64,000 nt of DNA from Vagococcus luciliae (GCF_024637875.1 NZ_CP102451.1:1925001-1989000); one strand, 5' to 3'; numbered from the stretch's first letter, positions 36,185 through 45,585 are shown. Translations and numbers: made by a program. The notes: generated by a model not told the origin, from the letters alone.

Positions 36185-36231
36185 TGTTTCATTAGTATGT
36201 CTGATTTATTTTCTTGAAAGGAATGAAATCA

Positions 36232-37698
36232 TTGATTGATTTATTACTTGAACCCAAAATAAAAATGACTATCTCTGTCATTAATATCATTTACAATCAT
36301 TACGATTGGACACAAACGTCCTACCTATCTAAAGAATTAGCAATCTCTGAAAGGACAGTCCAACATTACATAAAAGATATTTTAGAAAGAAAAAAAGAGT
36401 ATGATTTAATAACAGAAAATCAACTTTCTATTGATTATCTAAAAATTAAAGGAATAAAAATTACTGACTATTCAAATGACTTTGAAGATTTTAAAAAATT
36501 CGTGGTTCAAAGTAGTCAAACTATGATCCTATTAAACGACATCATTAATCAACGAATCGTCTCCGTAACAAACTATTGCCAAATACATTTTTTAAGTGAA
36601 ACAACAGTTAGAAAAAATCTCAAACGAATTAGAGAAGCCTGTCACGTTTATGGAATTGATTTAGTTCATTTAAAATTAGTTGGTGACGAACGTAAAATAA
36701 GATATTTCATTGCTTTATTTGATACAATGGTTAGTCGAAATGCTTATTTTTTACTCGACGGTATAAATTATGAGGAACTAAAACAGAACTTTGATGATTT
36801 TTTAAAAAAAGCAAATTTTCAAATATCTGATGTTAAAAAGCAAAAAACGATCAATATTTTTTTAATTCATTTACAGCGAATTGGTTTCAATCAACTTATT
36901 ATCATTAGTGATAAATTCAATCGCTTTCTAGCTTCTCATCCTATCTATCCTTATGTTGAAGAATTATTCCATCATTATTACGTTTTTAATCAAAAAGAAA
37001 TTGCTTATTTTTTCTATATTATGACACTTGATGAAGAGCTAAATAGAAAACAGAACACCAATCTTGTTTACAATTTTTTTAATGAAAATCAATTAGAACT
37101 AATGACAATAACTGATTTAATTTTTTGTGATTTATTTCCATTATTTCGCCCCTTATCAGATGAGGATATTTACTTAATGAAGAGAGATATTTTCTATACT
37201 AGTTTTGTTACAATGGTATTTAATCAATTGGTATTCGAATATAAATATGGTGTCACTGTTCACTATGATTTAGAACAATACCCTATCATCACTGCAAAAT
37301 TTACAAAGGTTATCAAAAAACATTTGATTGAAACAGGCTTTATATCGAATAGTCAACTAACGATTCTTTTACAACAATATTTTTTTCGTTTTCTTTATTT
37401 TGTTGATTCAAAACACCTATATAAAGTCGTATCGATTCATATAGAACCAGCATTTGACTATCTGCACCAAAAGCAAATGAAAGAATATTTGGATTTATAT
37501 TTTAATCATCAAATAAACTATCAAGACTCTTACTCAAAAGAGCGGACAGATATTGTCTTAACTCCGTTTCATGAAACAAGTGAACATTCGCTCTACACAG
37601 GTACACCCATTATTATGGTAAAATTTCCACTTAACCTAACCTTTCTTCAAAAAGTAGAGACCATCATTAAAGAAAAACAAAAAAAAGACGAAGAATGA
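36232..37698 (+). CDS. Mga-like helix-turn-helix transcriptional regulator
   Basis: A roughly 488-residue regulator with helix-turn-helix segments at about 20-60 (SKELAISERTVQHYI) and about 115-145 (LSETTVRKNLKRIREAC), followed by a long helical region, the plan of Mga/AtxA-type regulators. It resembles the protein encoded at 27845-29362. The start is uncertain: TTG at 36232 has AAAGGA nine bases upstream; ATG at 36223 and TTG at 36214 are in frame but poorly spaced. It is divergent from gadC and so a likely regulator of the gad operon. No direct evidence of the signal is visible. Confidence 0.75.
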   Translation: MIDLLLEPKIKMTISVINIIYNHYDWTQTSYLSKELAISERTVQHYIKDILERKKEYDLITENQLSIDYLKIKGIKITDYSNDFEDFKKFVVQSSQTMILLNDIINQRIVSVTNYCQIHFLSETTVRKNLKRIREACHVYGIDLVHLKLVGDERKIRYFIALFDTMVSRNAYFLLDGINYEELKQNFDDFLKKANFQISDVKKQKTINIFLIHLQRIGFNQLIIISDKFNRFLASHPIYPYVEELFHHYYVFNQKEIAYFFYIMTLDEELNRKQNTNLVYNFFNENQLELMTITDLIFCDLFPLFRPLSDEDIYLMKRDIFYTSFVTMVFNQLVFEYKYGVTVHYDLEQYPIITAKFTKVIKKHLIETGFISNSQLTILLQQYFFRFLYFVDSKHLYKVVSIHIEPAFDYLHQKQMKEYLDLYFNHQINYQDSYSKERTDIVLTPFHETSEHSLYTGTPIIMVKFPLNLTFLQKVETIIKEKQKKDEE

Positions 37699-37720
37699 AT
37701 TCATTCTCCGCCTTTTTCTT
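37681..37720. terminator. Shared terminator of the Mga-like and LysR genes
   Basis: A 10-bp stem (37687-37696 with 37703-37712) with T runs on both strands. It overlaps the stop codons of both convergent genes. Confidence 0.75.
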
Positions 37721-38528
37721 TTGCGTACTGTTCAATGACTGCTTCAATTTCTAATAATATGGGATGTGTCAGATAATCTTTTTTTAAAAAATAAAATAAA
37801 CGTTTATAATTCACACCCAATTCTTGATATGGCATATGTTTAGAAACTGACACACGTGAAATAATACTTTTTCCAATACCTTTTTCAAGTAATCTCACAA
37901 TCATTTCATTATTTTTTACACATAAACGCTTTGGTTGAATATTTTCTTGTAAAAAATAACGCTTGGTATAATGATATACACCTGAAATATCTTCCCGGCA
38001 CAACCACAGATCACTCTCAAGATTACCAGCAATCACCAACTCATCTGTTAAAAACTCTTTTCGACATACAGGACCTGTTTCCAATGGTTTTTCAATAAAT
38101 CCAAAATGCGCTCGATGCTGTAAGACATTTTCCAGAACTTCTTCGGAATTATGCATATCAAGTTCAAAATATACTTCAGGAAATCTCTTAACTAACCGAC
38201 TCATTAAATCAGGTAAGTAATAGATAGAAAAAGTATTCGATGCACTAATAACACATTTTACTGGATTATTTCCAACCTGTTTAATCAATCTCTTGGTTTC
38301 TAACCAGTCATCTTCTAAATTTAATAGCCTTGTATACAGGATAGTTGCTTCTTTTGTTGGAGACATCTCCTGTTTCGTTTTTCTAATAAACAATTTACAA
38401 TTTAGTTCTTCTTCTAATTGTTTCATTTGACTAGAAACAGCCGGTTGTGAAATGAATAAATTTTCAGCCGCTTTTGTAAAGTTTCTCGTCTCGTATGCTT
38501 CTTTAAATGTTAAAAACAATTTAAACAT
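37701..38528 (-). CDS. LysR-family regulator next to YeiH
   Basis: This 275-residue LysR protein has the helix-turn-helix at about 1-60 (FTKAAENLFISQPAVSSQMKQL) and an effector domain beginning near 85. The gene is divergent from a YeiH-family membrane protein gene with a 100-base interval; CidR/YeiE-like regulators are often placed this way. The effector domain is slightly short. The likely target is the YeiH gene. The effector is not known. Confidence 0.85.
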   Translation of the reverse strand: MFKLFLTFKEAYETRNFTKAAENLFISQPAVSSQMKQLEEELNCKLFIRKTKQEMSPTKEATILYTRLLNLEDDWLETKRLIKQVGNNPVKCVISASNTFSIYYLPDLMSRLVKRFPEVYFELDMHNSEEVLENVLQHRAHFGFIEKPLETGPVCRKEFLTDELVIAGNLESDLWLCREDISGVYHYTKRYFLQENIQPKRLCVKNNEMIVRLLEKGIGKSIISRVSVSKHMPYQELGVNYKRLFYFLKKDYLTHPILLEIEAVIEQYAKEKGGE

Positions 38529-38636
38529 CTTTACACCTACTATTTGTTTTTGTAATAGTTAATATTCTAACTATTTATTTTTAAAATGTAAACTAAACCA
38601 GTATAATCAAATTATGTTAACTTTGGAGGAATGAAT

Positions 38637-39641
38637 ATGAAACAATTGAAACAAACTATCTACCCTGGTCTTCTCTTATCCCTAGCGATTGCTAGCGTAT
38701 CAAAAATACTCGCCATATGGTTACCTTCACTCGGAGCTGGAACCATTGCTATTTTATTAGGTATTTTATTAGGAAATCTTTTTTTTAATCAATCAGTTTG
38801 GCAAAAGGGAACTAAATTTTCAGAAAAAACACTATTGGAATTATCCATTGTTCTACTTGGAACTACCGTAACCTTTCAAACTATTGTACAAATTGGGGGT
38901 TCTGGTATTCTATTTATTATGTGTCAAATGACACTAACGATTCTATCAGCTTACTTTATTGGAAAAAAATTAAAATTTAACCAGACGATGTCATTGCTGA
39001 TGGCAGGAGGAAATGCTGTATGTGGTTCATCAGCTATTGGTGCAATCGCACCAGAAATTGGGGCTAAAGATAAAGAAAAAGGACAAATTATTACCTTAGT
39101 CAATTTATTAGGAACTGTGATGATGCTGACTCTTCCTATTATTGGTGGTACAGTTTTTACAGATAATGTGATGGCAAAAAGTGCTTTAATCGGTGGAACG
39201 CTTCAATCAGTCGGTCAAGTTATTGCCAGTGCCAATATGGTTAGTTCACAAGTTGTAGAAATGGCAACTTTATTTAAAATTTTACGGATCATGTTCTTAG
39301 TGATTGTTGTATTTGCTTTTGGAAAAATTGCTAACCAATCAACAGACAACAACCTAGCAATACAAGAAAAGGCTAAGAAAAAATTTCCGCTTCCTTGGTA
39401 TATCATTGGCTTTATCATTTGTTGTGTCTTAAATAGTGTCATTCATTTTCCAACTATATTAAGCCAAACAACGCACTCAATTAGTGGCTGGTTTGAAATT
39501 ACTGCTTTAGCAGCTATTGGATTACGGATTAACGCAAAAGAATTTTTTAAAGAAGGCCCTCGATTTTTAGCGTATGCTGGAAGTGTAGGAATTGTTCAAA
39601 CGATTGTTGCCATTACTTTAATAAAATTATTATCCATTTAA
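38637..39641 (+). CDS. YeiH/UPF0324 family membrane protein (putative sulfate exporter)
   Basis: The 334-residue protein has about ten hydrophobic helices and the family motifs [35 protein letters not shown] and the helical AALGLRINA-like [12 protein letters not shown] near the C-terminus. GGAGGA lies six bases before the ATG at 38637; the ATG at 38631 abuts the site and is rejected. Members are annotated as putative sulfate exporters, but transport is poorly supported. It is divergently transcribed from a LysR regulator and ends in a strong terminator. Confidence 0.85.
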   Translation: MKQLKQTIYPGLLLSLAIASVSKILAIWLPSLGAGTIAILLGILLGNLFFNQSVWQKGTKFSEKTLLELSIVLLGTTVTFQTIVQIGGSGILFIMCQMTLTILSAYFIGKKLKFNQTMSLLMAGGNAVCGSSAIGAIAPEIGAKDKEKGQIITLVNLLGTVMMLTLPIIGGTVFTDNVMAKSALIGGTLQSVGQVIASANMVSSQVVEMATLFKILRIMFLVIVVFAFGKIANQSTDNNLAIQEKAKKKFPLPWYIIGFIICCVLNSVIHFPTILSQTTHSISGWFEITALAAIGLRINAKEFFKEGPRFLAYAGSVGIVQTIVAITLIKLLSI

Positions 39642-39646
39642 CAGAT

Positions 39647-39685
39647 AAAAAGCAAGCCCTAAAATCAATAGGAGCTTGCTTTTTG
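39647..39685. terminator. Terminator after YeiH gene
   Basis: AAAAAGCAAGC pairs with GCTTGCTTTTT around a 16-base loop; the T run is on the plus strand. The nicotinamidase stop follows immediately on the other strand. Confidence 0.85.
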
Positions 39686-39687
39686 AT

Positions 39688-40233
39688 TTAAATAATTGTC
39701 GCACCAAGCGTATTTTTAAAATGGCCTAAAGCCCATTTATGACCAACTTGATCAAAGCTTTGGACAGCTTTTTCATGAATTACAATATTGTATCCTAAAT
39801 TATAAGCATCGATAGCGGTATGTAACACACAAATATCTGTACACACCCCTACTAAATGAAGTGTATCAATTTTTCTTTCTCTTAATCGAATGTCTAAATC
39901 TGTGCCACTAAAGGCTGAATAGTGACGTTTATCTATCCAATACACCGTATCTTTTCCCTTATTTTGTTGATACACGTCATTTAATCCTTGATACAATTCT
40001 CTTCCTTTTGTTCCAAAAATATTATGAGGAGGAAATAAATTATTCTCTGGATGATACTTATCTGTGTCATCATGACAATCAATAGCAAAAACAATGTAAT
40101 TTCCATCGTCAATAAATTGGTTAGTTAAACGGACCATCTCTGTTTCAATGGCTTGACCGAATTCACCAGTCGTTAATTTCCCATCACTTGCAACAAAATC
40201 ATTTGTATAATCTATTGATATCAAAGCTCCCAT
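39688..40233 (-). CDS. pncA: Nicotinamidase-like cysteine hydrolase
   Basis: A 181-residue isochorismatase-fold protein. It shows the catalytic aspartate in SIDYTND, a lysine in DKRHYSAF and the nucleophile in GVCTDICVLHTA, which fit nicotinamidase (nicotinamide to nicotinate, NAD salvage). A metal site with histidines (DCHDD) is also seen. It follows mtnN by 11 bases and probably ends an operon with nudF, a small membrane protein and mtnN. A different isochorismatase-family amidase is possible. Confidence 0.82.
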   Translation of the reverse strand: MGALISIDYTNDFVASDGKLTTGEFGQAIETEMVRLTNQFIDDGNYIVFAIDCHDDTDKYHPENNLFPPHNIFGTKGRELYQGLNDVYQQNKGKDTVYWIDKRHYSAFSGTDLDIRLRERKIDTLHLVGVCTDICVLHTAIDAYNLGYNIVIHEKAVQSFDQVGHKWALGHFKNTLGATII

Positions 40234-40244
40234 GTCTTCACTCC

Positions 40245-40937
40245 TTAGTTTATTTGTTTCACTAATTCAATGACCATTTCAGCAGATTTTTTTCCTGCTT
40301 CAATAATAAACTCATCAAAATTTACACTAGCATTTTCATCGCCTACATCACTAATTGCACGAATCACAACAAATGGGCACTTATATTGATGCGCCACTTG
40401 AGCAATCGCCGCGCCTTCCATCTCATTAGCTAAAACATCAGGAAAATGTTTTTTTATGTGGGCTATTTGTTCTTGACTATGGACAAATGTATCTCCTGAA
40501 ACAATCAACCCAATGCGTGTTGCTAATTGTTTATCCTCAGCTACTTTTATCGCTACACTCATGAGTTGATTACTTGCTTCATAAAATAATGGCATCTGTG
40601 GCATTTGCCCATATTCATAACCAAACGCTGTAACGTCCGAATCAAAATAAGCTAATTTATCAGAAATGACAATATCTCCAATTGATAAACCTTTACCAAT
40701 ACCACCAGCAGATCCTGAATTAATTAAACAATCAACATGATAATGACTAATTAGTAACGTCGCTGTTAACCCAGCTAAAACTTTGCCAATACCTGATTGT
40801 GTTACTACAATCTCATGTGTTCCAATACTCCCTGAATAAAATGACACACCTGCTTCATGCCATTCTTTTTTATTTTCTAGTTGGTTTTTTAATAACACAA
40901 CTTCTTGTTCCATTGCCCCAATGATTCCAATTTTCAT
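40245..40937 (-). CDS. mtnN: 5'-methylthioadenosine/S-adenosylhomocysteine nucleosidase
   Basis: This 230-residue nucleosidase removes adenine from MTA and SAH in methyl-cycle salvage. It shows the catalytic glutamate in IGAMEQEV (Glu12 region), INSGSAGGI, ANEMEGAAIAQVA and the catalytic aspartate in RAISDVGD. GGGAG precedes the ATG at 40937. It is preceded by a 56-residue membrane protein and followed by nicotinamidase. Confidence 0.95.
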   Translation of the reverse strand: MKIGIIGAMEQEVVLLKNQLENKKEWHEAGVSFYSGSIGTHEIVVTQSGIGKVLAGLTATLLISHYHVDCLINSGSAGGIGKGLSIGDIVISDKLAYFDSDVTAFGYEYGQMPQMPLFYEASNQLMSVAIKVAEDKQLATRIGLIVSGDTFVHSQEQIAHIKKHFPDVLANEMEGAAIAQVAHQYKCPFVVIRAISDVGDENASVNFDEFIIEAGKKSAEMVIELVKQIN

Positions 40938-40949
40938 ACATAAACTCCC

Positions 40950-41120
40950 TTACAGTTTAAAAATAGCATACAACATAATGACTAATAATATGACGATAAT
41001 CACAATCGCTCTGTTTAACCATGCATTACGTTGTTCGTTTTTATTATGCTCTCTTACACGACTTCTTGTTAAAATTTGTTGTGACTTTGTTTCTGCTTTC
41101 TTTTGTTTTTCTTTCGACAT
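40950..41120 (-). CDS. 56-residue single-pass membrane protein
   Basis: A short gene that is easy to miss: 56 residues, with a lysine/arginine/glutamate-rich N-terminal half (MSKEKQKKAETKSQQILTRS) and one hydrophobic helix at about 36-54 ending in a short positive tail. GGAGTTT lies before the ATG at 41120. It is squeezed between the NUDIX gene (10 bases) and mtnN (13 bases), on the same strand, as in an operon. I do not know its function, but the tight spacing and clear ribosome site make it a likely real gene. Confidence 0.8.
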   Translation of the reverse strand: MSKEKQKKAETKSQQILTRSRVREHNKNEQRNAWLNRAIVIIVILLVIMLYAIFKL

Positions 41121-41130
41121 GATAAACTCC

Positions 41131-41679
41131 TTATTTCATTTGCATTTCCCATAATAGAATAGCATATAATGTCTTAGCATCACAAATTGTACCAAGACGA
41201 ATGTGTTCTTTCACTTCCTCTAAAGATAACTCCACAATATCTAAAAATTCATCCTCATCTCTTGGTAAAGGATTATCGGCTTTTTTGATACCATTAGCTT
41301 GAAATAGGACCATTCTTTCATTACAAAAACCTGGAGATGTAACAAAATCAGCCACTTCAACCATTGAATCACATTGATAAAAGGTTTCTTCCTCTAATTC
41401 ACGCTTAGCTGTTTCTAACGGGTTATCTTCATATGCTTCAATTTTTCCTGCTGGTATTTCTAAAATACTTTTTTCTATTGCTTTACGAAACTGTTTGACT
41501 AACACAATGCGATTCATCGGTGTAATGGCTAAAATACCAACTGCTCCATTATGAAAAACCAGTTCACGTTTCGATTTTTTTCCATTAGGTAATTCAACAG
41601 TATCAACACACACATCAATCACTGATCCTTTGAATACCTCTTTTCTTTCGAGCGTTTTTTCATTAAATTTATCTTTCAT
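41131..41679 (-). CDS. nudF: ADP-ribose pyrophosphatase (NUDIX hydrolase)
   Basis: The 182-residue protein is of the NudF/ADP-ribose pyrophosphatase type. The Nudix box around residues 96-120 reads GKIEAYE...REL EEE with one residue more than the consensus spacing before REL, and the terminal glycine replaced by phenylalanine (EETFY). The N-terminal VELPNGKKSKRELVFHNGAVGI is typical of the family. AGGAG lies nine bases before the ATG at 41679. It heads the operon with mtnN and pncA. Activity is likely but the box deviates. Confidence 0.85.
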   Translation of the reverse strand: MKDKFNEKTLERKEVFKGSVIDVCVDTVELPNGKKSKRELVFHNGAVGILAITPMNRIVLVKQFRKAIEKSILEIPAGKIEAYEDNPLETAKRELEEETFYQCDSMVEVADFVTSPGFCNERMVLFQANGIKKADNPLPRDEDEFLDIVELSLEEVKEHIRLGTICDAKTLYAILLWEMQMK

Positions 41680-41716
41680 TCATGCCTGCTCCTTGTCAAT
41701 TAACTTATTTATGTTT

Positions 41717-41745
41717 ATGATACCTTTAAAGAGACGTTATTTCAA
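41717..41745 (-). promoter_or_regulatory. Promoter of the nudF-mtnN-pncA operon
   Basis: On the minus strand TTGAAA (41740-41745) and TATCAT (41717-41722) are 17 bases apart, 38 bases before the nudF start. Confidence 0.6.
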
Positions 41746-41862
41746 TAAAACTCACTGTATCCTTATACTTATTTATAAATCAAACTTGGGACTGATAATG
41801 TTTTTACTTCCTTATGATAAACTAATACTATACAAAAAATACAGGAAAAGAGGAGTGACAAA

Positions 41863-42534
41863 ATGAAGAGAAAAAAAGACACTATCACCGCTGTAATTGG
41901 TTTTTTAATAGGAATGTTCGTTTTGACAGAGATTGACGAAAATCTTGGTGCAGTATTCGTCTTAATTGCCATTGGTTGGGTCATTTATCGAAGAATGAAT
42001 AAGAAAAAAAACAAAGGGGCCGTTCCCGGATTATCAAAAGAAAAAGAAGAACATTATTATGAAGCTGGGATGACTGATAAAGAAATTACTTTCTTTCGAA
42101 ACACCCTATCAGAAGCCAAACAGCAAATTGATCAATTAGAAATAAATTTTAAAGACAGTCCTAAATTAAATGCAATAAATTTGAGGTATGATACATTAAA
42201 AGTAGCAAAAGCAATGTTCAAAGAGATTGTGAAAGAACCCAAAAAATTACATATGGCTGATAAATTTTTATACAACCATTTACCAAATTTAGTTGAAATG
42301 ACAACTAAATATGCTGAAATTTCGGATCATGAAATTAAAAGTAAGGAGACCTATAAGATATTAAATAATAGTATTGGAGCAATTGAACATGTCTCACAAC
42401 TAATCATTGATGATTACAAAGAATTTGTTTCTGATGACATTGAAGATTTAGAAGTGGAAATCTCAATTGCACAACAAAATAAAAATAGAGAAGACTATAA
42501 AAAACATCTATCTGATGATCAGGAGGAATTGTAA
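41863..42534 (+). CDS. XpaC family protein
   Basis: A 223-residue protein with two N-terminal hydrophobic segments (about 9-38) and a helical cytoplasmic part. It matches the XpaC (5-bromo-4-chloroindolyl phosphate hydrolysis) family, whose activity is doubtful. GAGGAG precedes the ATG at 41863. Its stop overlaps the telA start (TAATG), and XpaC-TelA pairs are common in Firmicutes. Confidence 0.85.
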   Translation: MKRKKDTITAVIGFLIGMFVLTEIDENLGAVFVLIAIGWVIYRRMNKKKNKGAVPGLSKEKEEHYYEAGMTDKEITFFRNTLSEAKQQIDQLEINFKDSPKLNAINLRYDTLKVAKAMFKEIVKEPKKLHMADKFLYNHLPNLVEMTTKYAEISDHEIKSKETYKILNNSIGAIEHVSQLIIDDYKEFVSDDIEDLEVEISIAQQNKNREDYKKHLSDDQEEL

Positions 42535-43727
42535 TGTCGGATAAATTAAAAAAAGCTGAACCCATTGATAATACTTTAGAGGATTTATTAAGTAATCCTT
42601 TTTCAGAATTGGAACAATCTGACTTATTAAATCAAGCTGAAAAAAAACAACAAATAACAAAAGCCCAAACGTCAACAAAAGTAATTGATAGACTATCAGA
42701 TGAAAGAAAACAACAAGCACAAGAATTAGCCAATCAAATCGATACAAATGACAGTCAATCTATTTTAAGTTATGGTGTTGCGGCACAACAAAAATTAAGT
42801 GAATTTTCACATACAATGCTAAATCATGTACAAACACAAGATATTGGTCCAATGGGAGATTCTCTAACTGAATTAATGTATCGTTTAAATGAAGCAAGTC
42901 CTAGTGAACTTGAAGCAAAAGATGGAAATCTATTTAAGCGCATGTTTGGAAAGGTAAAGCAATCCATTTATGAAACAACAGCAAAATATCAAAAAATTGG
43001 TGCTCAGATTGATAAAATAGCTGTTAAACTTGATCATGAAAAAAATGGATTACTTGAAGATAATACCATGTTAGAACAACTCTATCATAAAAATAAGGAC
43101 TACTTTGATGCCTTAAATATCTATATTGCAGCTGGGGAATTAAAAATTGAAGAACTTCAAACAAAAACGATTCCAGAAGCGATGGCACATGCTGAACAAA
43201 CAGGTGATCAAATGGACACTCAAATTGTGAATGATTTAAATCAATTTGTCGATCGTTTAGAAAAAAGAACCTATGACTTAAAATTAGCAAGACAAATTAC
43301 CATACAACAAGCACCACAAATTCGTTTGATTCAAAATACGAATCAAGCACTAGCTGAGAAAATACAAGCTTCTATTAATACAGCCATTCCTTTATGGAAA
43401 AATCAAGTGGCAATTGCTTTAACTCTTTTAAGGCAAAAAGATGCGGTTACAGCTCAGCGTCAAGTATCTGAGACAACAAATGATTTGTTAGCCAAAAATT
43501 CTGAGATGCTAAAAATTTCAGCCATTGAAACAGCAAAAGAAAACGAACGTGGCATTGTTGATATTGAGACACTACAAAAGACACAAAATGATTTAATTGA
43601 AACCATCCAAGAAACGCTTAAAATTCAACAAGAAGGCAAAGAAAAACGCCGTAATGCTGAATTAGAATTATCAATGATGGAAGAAGATTTAAAAAATAAA
43701 TTACTTGATATGTCAGGTAATAACTAA
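42534..43727 (+). CDS. telA: Toxic anion resistance protein TelA
   Basis: A 397-residue, almost wholly helical, soluble protein of the TelA/KlaA/YceH family ([56 protein letters not shown]). AGGAGG precedes the ATG, which shares one base with the XpaC stop. Members are linked to tellurite resistance, envelope stress and resistance to nisin-type agents. It is translationally coupled to XpaC and ends at a shared terminator. Confidence 0.92.
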   Translation: MSDKLKKAEPIDNTLEDLLSNPFSELEQSDLLNQAEKKQQITKAQTSTKVIDRLSDERKQQAQELANQIDTNDSQSILSYGVAAQQKLSEFSHTMLNHVQTQDIGPMGDSLTELMYRLNEASPSELEAKDGNLFKRMFGKVKQSIYETTAKYQKIGAQIDKIAVKLDHEKNGLLEDNTMLEQLYHKNKDYFDALNIYIAAGELKIEELQTKTIPEAMAHAEQTGDQMDTQIVNDLNQFVDRLEKRTYDLKLARQITIQQAPQIRLIQNTNQALAEKIQASINTAIPLWKNQVAIALTLLRQKDAVTAQRQVSETTNDLLAKNSEMLKISAIETAKENERGIVDIETLQKTQNDLIETIQETLKIQQEGKEKRRNAELELSMMEEDLKNKLLDMSGNN

Positions 43728-43729
43728 TA

Positions 43730-43771
43730 AAAAAGTCCATACTTCTCATAAAGAGAAATATGGACTTTTTT
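43730..43771. terminator. Shared terminator of telA and perR
   Basis: A 12-bp stem (43730-43741 with 43759-43770) continued by TTCTC/GAGAA, with T runs on both strands. The perR stop overlaps it. Confidence 0.88.
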
Positions 43772-44216
43772 ATATAGCATCTTCTTCTAATTTTTGGCAA
43801 TCTGGACAAATACCATACATTTCTAAACGATGATCGTTTATCTTAAAACCAGTTAATTTTTCAGTAGCCGCTTCAACATCACCCAAGCCAGGATAATTAA
43901 CATCTACTACTTTTTTACATTTTTCACAGATTGCATGATAATGTTTCTCCGTTGTAAAATCAAACCGACTTGAAGAATCACCATATGCCATTTCTACAAC
44001 AAAACCAATCTCAGTAAACAATCTTAAATTGTTATAAACAGTCGCCACACTCATGTTTGGAAAACGATGTTCCAACTCTTTATAGATATCATCTGCCGTA
44101 GGGTGTGTGTGACTTTCGATTAGATATTCCAAAATAGCATATCTCTGTGGCGTTATTCTTATATCAGCTGCTTTTAACTTTTCAATCGCTTCGTCAACTA
44201 AGTGATTTTTTGACAT
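43770..44216 (-). CDS. perR: Fur-family peroxide regulator PerR
   Basis: A 148-residue Fur-family protein. His38, Asp86, His92, His94 and Asp105 align with the regulatory metal ligands of Bacillus PerR (His37, Asp85, His91, His93, Asp104). The aspartate at the last position favours PerR over Fur, which has glutamate there. Cys97/Cys100 and Cys137/Cys140 form the structural zinc site. The DNA-binding helix is MSVATVYNNLRLF (about 55-67). It senses peroxide with iron or manganese and controls oxidative-stress genes. It ends at a terminator shared with telA. Confidence 0.87.
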   Translation of the reverse strand: MSKNHLVDEAIEKLKAADIRITPQRYAILEYLIESHTHPTADDIYKELEHRFPNMSVATVYNNLRLFTEIGFVVEMAYGDSSSRFDFTTEKHYHAICEKCKKVVDVNYPGLGDVEAATEKLTGFKINDHRLEMYGICPDCQKLEEDAI

Positions 44217-44282
44217 ATAGCATCATCCTCACTATTTATATTAATTCTATTTTACTACTCTTTATTGATTTTCGCAAGATAC

Positions 44283-44738
44283 TCATCTAGTAGAGTTTTC
44301 TTCATCAAAAAATAGAATATAAATAAAGATGCACACAACACCAACAACTAAACAAATATCTGCTACATTAAAAATGGGAAATCTAATAAACTCTGTTTGA
44401 AACATATCCACCACATAACCTTGTCTAAATCGGTCAATGAAATTACCAATAGTTCCACCAATGACAAAACTTAGCCCCACTGTTAACCATTTATTTTTAT
44501 ATCTATTTTTATATAGTAGGTAAGAAAAAATACATAAAGCTATCACTCCAACTAATAAAAAAAACCACATATGGCCTTCAAAAATACTCCATGCTCCACC
44601 TTCATTTCTAATATGGGTAATGGATAAAATAGGGTTAGTCATCGTTGTATCATACAAATCTAAATGTTGTACCACCATCAATTTAGTTAATTGATCTAAA
44701 ATAATACTTCCTATAATAATAAAAACATAAAGAAACAT
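44283..44738 (-). CDS. lspA: Lipoprotein signal peptidase (signal peptidase II)
   Basis: The 151-residue, four-helix membrane protease cleaves lipoprotein signal peptides. Conserved sequences are ILDQLTK, the THIRNEGGAWS loop, GNFIDRFRQGYVVDMF (Asp102, Asp111) and NVADICL (Asp127), which hold the active-site aspartates. Its substrates include the several lipoproteins of this window, such as OppA. No other gene is apparent in its transcript. Confidence 0.95.
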   Translation of the reverse strand: MFLYVFIIIGSIILDQLTKLMVVQHLDLYDTTMTNPILSITHIRNEGGAWSIFEGHMWFFLLVGVIALCIFSYLLYKNRYKNKWLTVGLSFVIGGTIGNFIDRFRQGYVVDMFQTEFIRFPIFNVADICLVVGVVCIFIYILFFDEENSTR

Positions 44739-44861
44739 TGGTTCATCTCCCTCATCGATAAATAATATCTTGTAATCTAGTTAAACAATAAGTACAGTAT
44801 ATAACATTTTTTTGAAAGAACAAACTTTATTTCTAGATGCTTTTGTATAAATTTTTGTTAT

Positions 44862-44890
44862 TTGACGAATATTCGTTCTAAACGTATAAT
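44862..44890 (+). promoter_or_regulatory. csp promoter with palindromic spacer
   Basis: TTGACG (44862-44867) and TATAAT (44885-44890) are 17 bases apart. The spacer contains the perfect 12-base palindrome ACGAATATTCGT (44865-44876), placed to serve as an operator. The leader to the ATG at 44930 would be only about 33 bases. Confidence 0.8.
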
Positions 44891-44929
44891 AATCAGTGTG
44901 AGACAAGAAAAAACCTGGAGGAATGTGAA

Positions 44930-45142
44930 ATGAAACAAGGTTTAGTGAAATGGTTTGATGTAAAAAAAGGATATGGATTCATTATTTACGATCAAGATGA
45001 GGAAATCTTTGTTCATTTTACTGCAATAGAACAGGATGGGTTTAAAACACTTTTTGAAGGACAACAAGTTAAATTTGATATTAAAGAAGGAGCTAGAGGC
45101 TTACAAGCATCGAATGTTTCTGTTATAGATGAAAAGAAATGA
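44930..45142 (+). CDS. Cold shock protein
   Basis: A 70-residue single cold-shock domain, with RNP1 KGYGFI and RNP2 EIFVHF for binding single-stranded nucleic acid. GGAGG lies eight bases before the ATG at 44930. Several paralogues are usual in this group, so a letter cannot be given. The five-base-longer than usual sequence DQDEEIF is acidic. A terminator follows directly. Confidence 0.93.
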   Translation: MKQGLVKWFDVKKGYGFIIYDQDEEIFVHFTAIEQDGFKTLFEGQQVKFDIKEGARGLQASNVSVIDEKK

Positions 45143-45168
45143 GTTGATTAATCTTCAACTCATTTTTT
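45138..45168. terminator. Terminator after csp
   Basis: TGAGTTGA/TCAACTCA stem followed by TTTTTT on the plus strand. It overlaps the stop codon of the EbsA-like gene on the minus strand. Confidence 0.85.
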
Positions 45169-45585
45169 ATACCCATTTACCATGCATGATAACTGGGATG
45201 ACTCTTCTAAATGATGAATAAAATTCGTTTTAGATGATGGTAGCATTAAATAAGAACGTTCATGTTGGTTTGTGACTAGTGTAAAGCCATATTTACCCAC
45301 TAAAACTTTTTTTATTTTACTAATATCTATTGTGTATTCATTTTTTTTTAATACCGCATTCACTTTAATTTGATCTTGAGTTAAGATTAGTTTTCTCCTT
45401 GTTCCTAAATAGAAAAAAAATAAAAAAATAAAAAACGTCACTATACTAAATAGATTAATCCGCCCTTGTTCTTCTAATAAACCAATCATACTGGCAAAAA
45501 ATAATACAAAGGTCAACGACCAATAAATCACTGTATCAGCTAGTATTGGTTGATATCTATATATGTGAATTTTATCCTCACTCAT
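45160..45585 (-). CDS. EbsA-like small membrane protein
   Basis: The 141-residue protein has two membrane helices in its N-terminal half (about 17-34 and 44-61) and a PH-like C-terminal domain (KLILTQDQIKVNAVLKKNEY). The position next to an RNase H gene recalls EbsA of enterococci (PF17255), named from pheromone-binding studies, but the match is only by my own recollection. GGAGG is six bases before the ATG at 45585; the in-frame GTG at 45588 is too close to it. The mechanism is unknown. Confidence 0.6.
   Translation of the reverse strand: MSEDKIHIYRYQPILADTVIYWSLTFVLFFASMIGLLEEQGRINLFSIVTFFIFLFFFYLGTRRKLILTQDQIKVNAVLKKNEYTIDISKIKKVLVGKYGFTLVTNQHERSYLMLPSSKTNFIHHLEESSQLSCMVNGYKK

Noticed and set aside
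40921-41154. 77-codon plus-strand frame between mtnN and nudF
   Set aside because: It is opposite the well-supported 56-residue gene and has no ribosome site.
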